Shown in pieces: positions 27,001-34,017 of a DNA stretch of 64,000 nt. This DNA comes from Propioniciclava flava (GTDB taxonomy: Bacteria > Actinomycetota > Actinomycetes > Propionibacteriales > Propionibacteriaceae). Made by a program: the position numbers and the translations under genes. Location: positions 62,001 through 126,000 of the forward strand of contig NZ_PPCV01000001.1 of NCBI RefSeq assembly GCF_004126535.1. Reading direction: 5' to 3'. The number at the start of each line of letters is the position of its first letter. The first letter of the stretch is position 1. The notes beneath the pieces are model-generated. The model saw only the letters and a program-made list of their open reading frames with translations, ran no database searches and was not told the DNA's origin.

Positions 27001-29082
27001 GTGACCACCGATCCCGAGGACATCCTTGCCGGGCTCGATCCCGAGCAGCGCGCTGTCGCGCAGGCGCTCCAGGGTCCCGTCGTGGTGCTGGCGGGAGCGG
27101 GCACCGGCAAGACCCGGGCCATGACGCATCGCTTGGCCTACGGGGTGGCAACGGGGGCGTTCAGCCCCCGCTCCGTGCTGGCGCTCACGTTCACGACGCG
27201 GGCCGCCGCGGAGCTGCGCGAGCGTCTCGCCGCACTGGGGGTTCGGGGTATTCAGGCGCGCACCTTCCACTCCGCCGCCTTGCGGCAGGCTCAATACTTC
27301 TGGCCGCAGGCCTACGGGAACCCGCTCCCCCCGGTGACCGACCAGCGCATGGGGCTGGTCGCCGACGCGTTACGCCGGGAGCGGCTGGGCACCGACACCA
27401 GTCAGGTGCGCGACATGGCCGCCGAGATCACGTGGGCGAAGGTCAGCAACGTGGGAGCGGCCGACTACCCGGCGATCGCCGAGCGCGCAGGGCGCGAGGT
27501 GGCCGGGCACCGTCCCGACATGGTGGGCCGCATCATGGCCCACTATGAGGCGGTTAAGGCCGCCCGTGGGGTGATCGACTTCGACGACATCCTGCTGTGC
27601 ACGGCGGGGCTGCTGGCCGAGCACGCCGAGGTGGCCAGCGAGGTGCGTCGCCAATATCGCCACTTCGTGGTCGATGAGTACCAAGACGTCAGCCCGCTGC
27701 AGCAGGCGCTGCTCGACCTGTGGCGCGGGGATTCCGAGGAACTGTGCGTGGTGGGAGATCCCGCCCAGACGATCCACTCGTTCGCCGGTGCCCGCGCGGA
27801 CTACCTGACGGGCTTCGTCCAGCGGCACCCGGGGGCGGCGCGCATCGAACTCGTCCGGGATTACCGTTCGACGCCGCAGATCGTCGCGGTGGCGAACCAC
27901 GTCATGGCCGGTCAACCCGAGGCCATGGAACTGCGTGCCCAACGCGAGGACGGGCCGGTACCCGTTTTGGTGGGGGCCGACAGCGAGGCGGAGGAGGCCG
28001 CGGGGGTCGCCGAGTGGCTGACGGCCACCCACGCCGCAGGAACGGCGTGGAATGAGATGGCCGTGCTGTATCGCATTCACGCGCATTCGCCCGTCTTCGA
28101 GGCGGCCCTCTCACAAGCGGGGATCCCGTTCCTCACCCGGGGCAGCGACGGCTTCTTCGAGCGGGTGGAAGTGAAGGCGGCGCTGCGTGGATTGCGCGGG
28201 TCGATGAAGGGCGTCGAAGACTCCGGCGCAGCAACGATGATGCGCGCGGCGGTCGCGGGCCTCGGCTGGACGCGTGAGCCTCCCGCGGGTCAGGGCAGCG
28301 TCCGGGAGCGCTGGGAGTCGTGGGACGCCTTGGTGGGGCTAGCCGACGAGTTCTCCCGTGCGCGGCCGCAGGGAACAACGGCGGATCTGGTCGTTGAACT
28401 CGAGCACCGTGCCGCAGCACAGCATGCACCCACCGGGCAGGGCGTGACACTGGCCACCTTGCATGCGGCGAAGGGCCTCGAATGGGACGCCGTCGCCCTC
28501 GTGGGCGTGCACGAGGGCGGCGTGCCGTTCACCTTGGCCACCTCGCCTGCCCAGATCGCGGAGGAGCGACGCCTGCTCTACGTGGGGCTCACTCGCGCCC
28601 GGCACGCCCTGCACGTGTCCTGGTCCACGTCGCGCCATGGTGGCGGTCCACGGCGTGACGCCAGCCGGTTCCTTGCTGGCGTGGCGCGAAGTCGCGGCGC
28701 TGCCACGCACACCTCGGCGCTCAGCAGGCAGCCTGCACGTCGTGGTTCCGCTTTGAGCGAGACGTGTCGGGTCTGCGGGCGGACTCTGACGTCGGGTGCG
28801 GAACGAAAACTGCAGCGCCATGTGGGGTGCGAGGTCGAACTCGACCTCGCCCTGTGGGAGGCGCTCCTGGAGTGGCGCTCCGATATGGCGCGGGCCGCCA
28901 GTGTCCCCGAGTTCGTGGTCCTCACCGATGCCACGTTGCGGGCTGTCGCGGAACGCTGCCCCACCACGGTGGCGGAGTTGTCGCGGATCGCAGGGATTAA
29001 CGCGACCAAGCTGGCGCGGTACCAGGATGCCCTGCTGGGACTGGTGGCGCACCACCGTGGCGATCGCGTTGATCGCGGGTGA
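27001..29082 (+). CDS. uvrD2: UvrD2-type SF1 DNA helicase with HRDC domain
   Basis: A 3'-5' DNA helicase related to mycobacterial UvrD2. Motor motifs: GAGTGKTRAMTHR, LTFTTRAAAELRERL, VVDEYQDVSPLQQ, VGDPAQTIHSFAGA, TLHAAKGLEWDAV and YVGLTRARHAL. The C-terminal third has the UvrD2 hallmark zinc module and an HRDC domain (about 70 residues ending in a helix before GLVAHHRGD). The metal motif reads CRVC, 14 residues, then HVGC, so it is CxxC(14)HxxC in place of the CxxC(14)CxxC described for mycobacteria. The GTG start at 27001 gives 693 residues and follows TACAGT by 8 nt. The end is followed directly by the convergent ThiF-like gene. Confidence 0.92.
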   Translation: MTTDPEDILAGLDPEQRAVAQALQGPVVVLAGAGTGKTRAMTHRLAYGVATGAFSPRSVLALTFTTRAAAELRERLAALGVRGIQARTFHSAALRQAQYFWPQAYGNPLPPVTDQRMGLVADALRRERLGTDTSQVRDMAAEITWAKVSNVGAADYPAIAERAGREVAGHRPDMVGRIMAHYEAVKAARGVIDFDDILLCTAGLLAEHAEVASEVRRQYRHFVVDEYQDVSPLQQALLDLWRGDSEELCVVGDPAQTIHSFAGARADYLTGFVQRHPGAARIELVRDYRSTPQIVAVANHVMAGQPEAMELRAQREDGPVPVLVGADSEAEEAAGVAEWLTATHAAGTAWNEMAVLYRIHAHSPVFEAALSQAGIPFLTRGSDGFFERVEVKAALRGLRGSMKGVEDSGAATMMRAAVAGLGWTREPPAGQGSVRERWESWDALVGLADEFSRARPQGTTADLVVELEHRAAAQHAPTGQGVTLATLHAAKGLEWDAVALVGVHEGGVPFTLATSPAQIAEERRLLYVGLTRARHALHVSWSTSRHGGGPRRDASRFLAGVARSRGAATHTSALSRQPARRGSALSETCRVCGRTLTSGAERKLQRHVGCEVELDLALWEALLEWRSDMARAASVPEFVVLTDATLRAVAERCPTTVAELSRIAGINATKLARYQDALLGLVAHHRGDRVDRG

Positions 29083-29102
29083 AGGACGCCTGGATGGAGG
29101 CG

Positions 29103-29906
29103 TCAGGCCGCGCAGCGGTGGGCAGCCGCATGGGCGGCGCAGTCGAGGCGGCGCGCCCAACTCCGAGTACCCAGTGATCCATCGGCCCGGCTGAGTTCGA
29201 TCGTGGTTCCCCAGGTGTCTGGGACGAAGCCGGCGGACCAGGCGCGTACCTGCGCGGCGGCCATCCCGGCGATCCACGCGGTCTGAGAGGGATGCGGCAC
29301 TGCCGTGGTCCGGCAGAGTTGGAGAAGGAGATGGGGCCACGCCGGATCGAGGTCACGCCGGATCAGATCGGTGCAGGTGAGGCAGGCGCTGTCGGGGGTG
29401 ACCAGGGGGCCGACGATGGCGCGTTCCGGTTCGGCATGCAGGACGAGGTGCGTTCGTCCGCTGATCGTCAGTTCGCGGGTCAGGACACGATCGGGTTCAG
29501 GGGTCTCAGGGCAGACGAGGACGAGTTTGCCGGGGTGGCTCTCGGGCCGCCAGGAATGCGGCGCGACGAGGGGCGTGCCGGGCTCGAGCGTCGCCGCGAC
29601 GGCGTCGGCCACGGCTCCTGAGCCGACGATGACGGCGGACGGCTGATCGTGATGCCAGGGCGTCGTCAATCCCTGATGGGTGAGCGTTGCGAGGGTGATC
29701 CTCGCCCAGGAGTGGGGGAGCCCAGGAACCACGTCTGCGAACTCGTGGGCGGTGAGCCCGCGCCGCAGACCCATCAAAGCAGCCTCGGCGTGAGGGGGTG
29801 CATCCGGGAGCACCACGGGGGTCTCCACATCGAGACCGATCTGGATCCCGCCGTCGGGCAGGCGCAAGATGCTGACGTCGGGGCGAAGCCGAAGGCGTGA
29901 AGTCAT
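29103..29906 (-). CDS. ThiF/cyclodehydratase-like protein (Rv3196-like)
   Basis: A 267-residue protein resembling the ThiF-like adenylation fold, especially the E1-like proteins grouped with thiazole/oxazole cyclodehydratases. An internal Rossmann-like start AVIVGSGAVADAVAATLE is visible, though the Gly-rich loop is reduced. ACLTCTDLIRRDLDPAWP matches the Cys-x-x-Cys followed by RxxxDPxWP seen in that group. There is no YcaO or precursor-peptide gene next to it. In mycobacteria a similar protein sits near uvrD2 with unknown role. The ATG start at 29906 has no clear ribosome-binding site; upstream open frame is not needed. Confidence 0.65.
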   Translation of the reverse strand: MTSRLRLRPDVSILRLPDGGIQIGLDVETPVVLPDAPPHAEAALMGLRRGLTAHEFADVVPGLPHSWARITLATLTHQGLTTPWHHDQPSAVIVGSGAVADAVAATLEPGTPLVAPHSWRPESHPGKLVLVCPETPEPDRVLTRELTISGRTHLVLHAEPERAIVGPLVTPDSACLTCTDLIRRDLDPAWPHLLLQLCRTTAVPHPSQTAWIAGMAAAQVRAWSAGFVPDTWGTTIELSRADGSLGTRSWARRLDCAAHAAAHRCAA

Positions 29907-29994
29907 GGTGTCAGCGTGGCGCGAGCGAGGCCGCGATCGCACTCGATCAGGCCAGGTGACGACATCCCGACAACACGACTGAGGTGAACATGCA

Positions 29995-30029
29995 GCCGGG
30001 GCATCGAGCGTGATGCTCGATGCCCCGGC
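29995..30029 (-). terminator. Terminator after DUF5679 gene
   Basis: Perfect 15-bp stem (arm GCCGGGGCATCGAGC, 29995-30009, paired with 30015-30029) and loop GTGAT, about 20 nt downstream of the DUF5679 stop. Confidence 0.85.
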
Positions 30030-30049
30030 GCGACGTCTTGCTGCGGCGC

Positions 30050-30211
30050 TCAGGCCTTCGGCAGGAAGCGGGTGAGGTTGGTGCCGCACACGGGGCACTT
30101 GGCCTTCGCGATGCGGGTGCCCTTCTCGTTCACCGACACGGCTCCCTCGGCTTCGCGGTGATCCTTGCACTTCACGCAGTAGAACTTTCCGCTGTAGGTG
30201 TCGTTCGCCAC
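30050..30211 (-). CDS. DUF5679 zinc-ribbon protein
   Basis: A 53-residue protein with two CxxC knuckles: FYCVKCKDHREAEG and CPVCGTNLTRFLPKA. This is the pattern of the actinobacterial DUF5679 family, of unknown function. The GTG start is chosen because AGGAGG lies 6 nt upstream; the frame is open further but without support. It resembles ribosomal protein L33 superficially, but the central GxRxAxAxCPxCGT is diagnostic of DUF5679. It is monocistronic with its own terminator. Confidence 0.8.
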   Translation of the reverse strand: MANDTYSGKFYCVKCKDHREAEGAVSVNEKGTRIAKAKCPVCGTNLTRFLPKA

Positions 30212-30272
30212 AGGTTTCCTCCTGGCTGATTTCTGAACCCCGGCGGGCGGCCGTCGAGGCGCTGACCGGTTC

Positions 30273-30278
30273 AGCATA
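30273..30278 (-). promoter_or_regulatory. Possible -10 (TATGCT) for DUF5679 gene
   Basis: TATGCT on the minus strand about 60 nt before the GTG start. No clear -35. I see nothing else in the 254 nt between this gene and the YgjP-like gene except the leaderless -10 of the latter. Confidence 0.35.
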
Positions 30279-30452
30279 CGTCACAGGGTCCCGGATGCTC
30301 ATGCAGGGAGCAGGAAGACCCCCGGTGTGTCGCACGCCTGCCTTCCCCTGCGGGCGTCCACCACTCCGGGGGCCGTGGCGACAACTTAGCGTGCCCGCGA
30401 CTCGCTGGTCAAAGCCGACGGCGTGGTTGCCCGTCCTGTGCGGGCCGAGCCC

Positions 30453-30458
30453 TAGGCT
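30453..30458 (+). promoter_or_regulatory. Predicted -10 (TAGGCT), leaderless, for YgjP-like gene
   Basis: TAGGCT, then GTCGCCC, then ATG at 30466. No Shine-Dalgarno sequence. Confidence 0.55.
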
Positions 30459-30465
30459 GTCGCCC

Positions 30466-30990
30466 ATGCCGACGCTGGAGTACGAGGTACGCGATTCTCG
30501 TCGCCGCACGCGCACCATGACCGCCTTCCGGGAAGAGGGTCGCCTGGTTGTCGTCGTACCCGAACACATGACCACGCGTCAGCGCCGGGCCCTGATCCCT
30601 GGCCTCGTGGAGCGGTACCTCGCCAAGGAGGCCCGACAGCGCCCCCCTCGCGGTGACGAGGAGATCACGGCCCGAGCGGTCGAGTTGTATCGCTCCTACA
30701 TTGCCCCCCACACCGAGCAGCCGGAGCCCGTCATTGGGGCCCGTTGGGTGTCCACGATGGCGTCACGGTGGGCGTCCTGCACCCCCAGCACCGGTGAAAT
30801 CCGGGTCAGTGACCGGTTGCAAACCATGCCCGCGTGGGTTCTGGATTACGTGCTCCTCCACGAAGTCACCCACTTCGTGGAGCGCGAGCACAACACTCGC
30901 TTTTGGCGGTTGGTCAATGCGCATGCCGAGTCGCCGCGAGCGCGCGGGTTCCTGGAGGGCGTCGACTTCGTCAAACGGACGGGGGGCTAG
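30466..30990 (+). CDS. YgjP/DUF45-type zinc metallopeptidase
   Basis: A 174-residue protein of the YgjP-like family, related to SprT-type and M48 metallopeptidases. The zinc site is LLHEVTHFVEREHNTRFW: His132, Glu133, His136, with His142 as third ligand. The preceding MASRWASCTPSTGEIRVSDR is also family-typical. The substrate is unknown. The ATG is 7 nt from a TAGGCT box, so initiation is probably leaderless. It is convergent with the DUF2342 gene, 16 nt away. Confidence 0.88.
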   Translation: MPTLEYEVRDSRRRTRTMTAFREEGRLVVVVPEHMTTRQRRALIPGLVERYLAKEARQRPPRGDEEITARAVELYRSYIAPHTEQPEPVIGARWVSTMASRWASCTPSTGEIRVSDRLQTMPAWVLDYVLLHEVTHFVEREHNTRFWRLVNAHAESPRARGFLEGVDFVKRTGG

Positions 30991-31006
30991 GCCGCAGGCT
31001 GGGCTG

Positions 31007-32332
31007 TTAGACGTCCTCGTCTTTCCCGCGTTCTTCGTCGAGTAACCGCGCGAGTTGGGCGTCCAGGTCGTCGTCGGCCGCTGAGGAGAGGTGACCGTTC
31101 TCGGCGAAGCCGAGAGGGTCGTCCAGGTCAGCACCCGTCGGGACGAGGTCCGGATGAGCCCACACTGCGTCTCGACCCTCCACGCCTCGGCTCGCACGTA
31201 CCGCCGCCCATAGGTTCGCCGCATCGCGGATTCGCCGGGGACGCAGTTCCAGGTTCAGCAGCGACGTCAAGGCGGATTCGGCGCCGGAGGCGCGGCGGCG
31301 CCGGACAAGCTCCTTCAATGCCGCGGCGCGGGGCACATACGCCGCACCTGCCTGGGTCACGACATCGTCCACCCAGCCCTCCACGAGCGCCACGAGCGTC
31401 TCCAGTCGACCCAAGACGTCACGTTGCTCTGCGGTGAGGACCGGCGTGAACAACTTCCCTGCCAGTTGGTTGCCGAACTCCTCGATCCGTTCGGCGCTGA
31501 GCCCACCCGACATCTGCGCTTCGATGGCCTCTTCAAATGCCGCAGAGTCCAAGGTCAGCTCGCGGGCATACTTCTCGATGAGGGCGAGCATCTGGGGGCC
31601 GAGCCAGGTCACCTGCCCGAACAGGCGCTGCCGCGCCGTCTCTCGCAAGGCCAGATAGATGCGGACATCGGACAGCGGCGCGTCCGAACCCTCCGCGAAG
31701 GCCGCTACGTTCGTCGGAAGCAGCGCGACCACGGGACGGTCCGTCAACGGGAACCCGAGATCCGAGGTGCTCACGACCTCCGTGCCGAGCTTGCCGATCC
31801 CCTGGCCGACGTGGGCGGCGAGCATGCCTGCCGCAGCAGTACGCATCATCGGCTCCATCATCGCCGCCATCCCGGCGAACTCGGGCTCGGGCCGGTCCAT
31901 GAGCCCGGCAACCGCACCAGCCAACGAGGACGACACCGGCCCGGTGAGGCGCTCCCACGTTCCCATCGTCTGTTCGACCCACTCGGCGCGGCTCCAGGCG
32001 GCTGGAGCGGTGGCGATGCGGTCCATCGCAAGATGATCGTCCAGCCACAGGTCGGCCAGCGCGACCGCGTCACGGATCGAGGCGGCCTGCGCGGCGGACG
32101 GCGTGGGGTCGGGGCCCGCAGCCGCGGCGGTCTTGCGGGCGACGTCCTTCACCAGGGTCCAATTCAGACCGTCGCCGTCGCCTGCAGCCGACATCTGCTG
32201 ACTGAACTGGGCGAACGCCTGCTGAAGCGGGCCGACGAGTTGATTGATGTCGAAGGTCCCGTCGGGCCCAGGCGTGATGCCGAACTGTCGAAGGAATTCC
32301 TCCATCGGGTTCGGATCGTCTCCGGTTGCCAT
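31007..32332 (-). CDS. DUF2342 zincin-like protein (Rv3195-like)
   Basis: A 441-residue member of the actinobacterial DUF2342 family (F420-biosynthesis-associated/zincin-like). The N-terminal segment ANPMEEFLRQFGITPGP-like (here NPMEEFLRQFGITPGP) and the later LDRPEPEFAGMAAMMEPMM region are characteristic. Where a zinc site would be expected the sequence is VEGWVDDVV, and I find no HExxH, so a protease role is doubtful for this copy. GGGAG lies about 8 nt before the ATG. It is divergent from the Lon-like protease gene, with which it is also paired in mycobacteria. Confidence 0.8.
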   Translation of the reverse strand: MATGDDPNPMEEFLRQFGITPGPDGTFDINQLVGPLQQAFAQFSQQMSAAGDGDGLNWTLVKDVARKTAAAAGPDPTPSAAQAASIRDAVALADLWLDDHLAMDRIATAPAAWSRAEWVEQTMGTWERLTGPVSSSLAGAVAGLMDRPEPEFAGMAAMMEPMMRTAAAGMLAAHVGQGIGKLGTEVVSTSDLGFPLTDRPVVALLPTNVAAFAEGSDAPLSDVRIYLALRETARQRLFGQVTWLGPQMLALIEKYARELTLDSAAFEEAIEAQMSGGLSAERIEEFGNQLAGKLFTPVLTAEQRDVLGRLETLVALVEGWVDDVVTQAGAAYVPRAAALKELVRRRRASGAESALTSLLNLELRPRRIRDAANLWAAVRASRGVEGRDAVWAHPDLVPTGADLDDPLGFAENGHLSSAADDDLDAQLARLLDEERGKDEDV

Positions 32333-32408
32333 GATCGATCTCCCTTCCCTGGTGCCTCCATTGTGGGGTACGAGGCAAGCGGGTGGGGGTCGCGAAGGCG
32401 CGGGCAGG

Positions 32409-32414
32409 TAGTAT
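32409..32414 (+). promoter_or_regulatory. Predicted -10 (TAGTAT), leaderless, for Lon-like protease gene
   Basis: TAGTAT, then TCGCGCC, then ATG at 32422. No Shine-Dalgarno sequence. Confidence 0.55.
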
Positions 32415-32421
32415 TCGCGCC

Positions 32422-33483
32422 ATGACGAGGCAGACATGGACGGCCGCCGTGTCTGCGTTGATCTTCGTGATCTCGGCAGCCGTGCTCGCCATGACTCCCG
32501 TTCCGTTCGTTACTTATGCCCCCGGGGCGACCTTCGACGTCCTGGCCGACGCACAGCAGCCGCCCATCGACATCGCGGGCGCCCCCAGCTACGCGGCTAC
32601 TGGCAGTCTGCTCATCGCCTCCACCTCGGTCACGCGTCCCGATGCTCCTGTCTCCTTACCTGAAGTGCTCTATGCCCATGCGGCTCCCGATCGCGAAGTG
32701 TTCCCCCGCGACGTGGTGTACGCGGCAGGTGCGACCAACGCCGAGATCCGCAGCAAGGAGGTTGCACAGTTGGGTGCTGCGCAATCCGACGCCGCTGCGG
32801 CCGCGTTGCGTGCCGCGGGGTTCCCGGTCCGGCAGGTGCCCATGGTGCAGTCGGTGGCGCAGACAGGCCCAGCCGCCGACAAGCTGTTCCCCGGTGATTT
32901 CGTCTTGGAGATCGATGGCGTCGCGACTGCGACGACGGCGGCGGTTCGCGCACAGATCGAGAAGCGCGCGATCGGCGACCCGGTGACCTTTACCGTGCAG
33001 CGTGACCTGCCCGATGGCACCCGCGGGCGACTCAGCGTCAAGATCGACACCACCGCCTCCAAGACGCAGGCCAGCCTGCCCGTGTGGGGCGGCAACCTCA
33101 CGATGGGGTACTCCTACGAACCCCGCATCACTTTTCATCTGGACTCCAGCCTGGGAGGCTCCACAGCGGGCCTGATCCTCGCGCTGGGGGTCTATGACCG
33201 CATCACCGCTGACAACGTCATCAATGGGCGCATCGTCTCGGGAGCCGGCACGATCGACGGCGTCGGCAACGTGGCCGCGGTCGGCGGGATCAAGGAGAAG
33301 CTGGTGAGCGCGGAGCGTGCCGGAGCGGAGGTCTTCTTCGTGCCCTCTGGTAACTGTGCCGACATGGACGGCGTCGGTTCGCACGCACGGATCGTGAGCG
33401 TCTCGACGCTCGATGACGCGATCAACGCGCTGGACGCCTTGGCGGATCCGGCAACCGAAGGCCTCGTGAAGGGATGCACATGA
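32422..33483 (+). CDS. Membrane-anchored PDZ/Lon-type serine protease (YlbL-like)
   Basis: A 353-residue extracytoplasmic protease. Residues 8-28 form an N-terminal membrane anchor. A PDZ domain spans about residues 135-205 (KLFPGDFVLEIDGVATATTAA). A C-terminal Lon (S16) protease domain follows, with the Ser-Lys dyad as Ser247 in LGGSTAGLILALG and Lys291 in VGGIKEKLVSAERAGA. The spacing of 44 is close to that of Lon. There is no ATPase domain. The stop overlaps the next gene (ATGA). In mycobacteria the equivalent is Rv3194c. Confidence 0.9.
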   Translation: MTRQTWTAAVSALIFVISAAVLAMTPVPFVTYAPGATFDVLADAQQPPIDIAGAPSYAATGSLLIASTSVTRPDAPVSLPEVLYAHAAPDREVFPRDVVYAAGATNAEIRSKEVAQLGAAQSDAAAAALRAAGFPVRQVPMVQSVAQTGPAADKLFPGDFVLEIDGVATATTAAVRAQIEKRAIGDPVTFTVQRDLPDGTRGRLSVKIDTTASKTQASLPVWGGNLTMGYSYEPRITFHLDSSLGGSTAGLILALGVYDRITADNVINGRIVSGAGTIDGVGNVAAVGGIKEKLVSAERAGAEVFFVPSGNCADMDGVGSHARIVSVSTLDDAINALDALADPATEGLVKGCT

Positions 33484-33995
33484 GTGAGGACGCGCTGATC
33501 GCGGCGTTGATGGAGATCGAGCGCCACGTCGGGCACGGCGGTTGGGACCAGCCAGCCAGGCTGTTCGCGCTGGTGCCCACGGCGGAACTACTGGCGGCAG
33601 AGCCTGCGCTGGCCGATCAGTTGGCCCGGCCGCAGGAGCAGCCGTCCGACGCGCTGAGTTCCATCGAGCAGGACGGCTTCAACGCCGGAACCGACGTGGT
33701 GGATGCGTTGGCCGGGATTGGATGGCCCTCTGGGGTGTTCGGCTGTGCTGTCGCGATGGAGCGGCTGTTCGTCCCGCCCGAGGTCGAAGACGACCTCCCT
33801 GAGGATCAGGCCGAGGCGGAGACGTTTGTCGCCCATCACCCTCAGCGTCAAGACGTGCGTGTCGTCGTGGGTGTGACGCGTGAGGGCGCGCAGTACGGGG
33901 TGGCCCGGCTGAAGACGCGCCCCGAGGAACTCCTCGCAGCTCCGGACCTGGTTCCGGGGCTGAGCGAGGTTCTGTCGCATACCCTGACTGCTTAA
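33480..33995 (+). CDS. PPA1309 family protein
   Basis: A 171-residue protein of the actinobacterial PPA1309 family, named from Propionibacterium acnes; function unknown. Recognisable parts are the N-terminal MEIERHVGHGGWDQPARLFALVPT and the central SSIEQDGF plus IGWPSGVFGCAVAMERLFVPP. It is soluble, acidic and joined to the Lon-like protease gene by an ATGA overlap (start at 33480, not the ATG at 33474). It is 22 nt upstream of the UPF0182 gene, so the three are probably one operon. Confidence 0.82.
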   Translation: MSEDALIAALMEIERHVGHGGWDQPARLFALVPTAELLAAEPALADQLARPQEQPSDALSSIEQDGFNAGTDVVDALAGIGWPSGVFGCAVAMERLFVPPEVEDDLPEDQAEAETFVAHHPQRQDVRVVVGVTREGAQYGVARLKTRPEELLAAPDLVPGLSEVLSHTLTA

Positions 33996-34017
33996 CGACT
34001 TTCGAGGAGTCCTAGAC

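Noticed and set aside
30050-30211. Ribosomal protein L33 (rpmG)
   Set aside because: Size and two CxxC motifs are similar, but the sequence between and after them fits DUF5679, not L33.
29103-30575. ThiF-like protein extended to 490 residues
   Set aside because: The extension reads through the DUF5679 gene and its terminator in another frame; the ATG at 29906 starts the conserved part.
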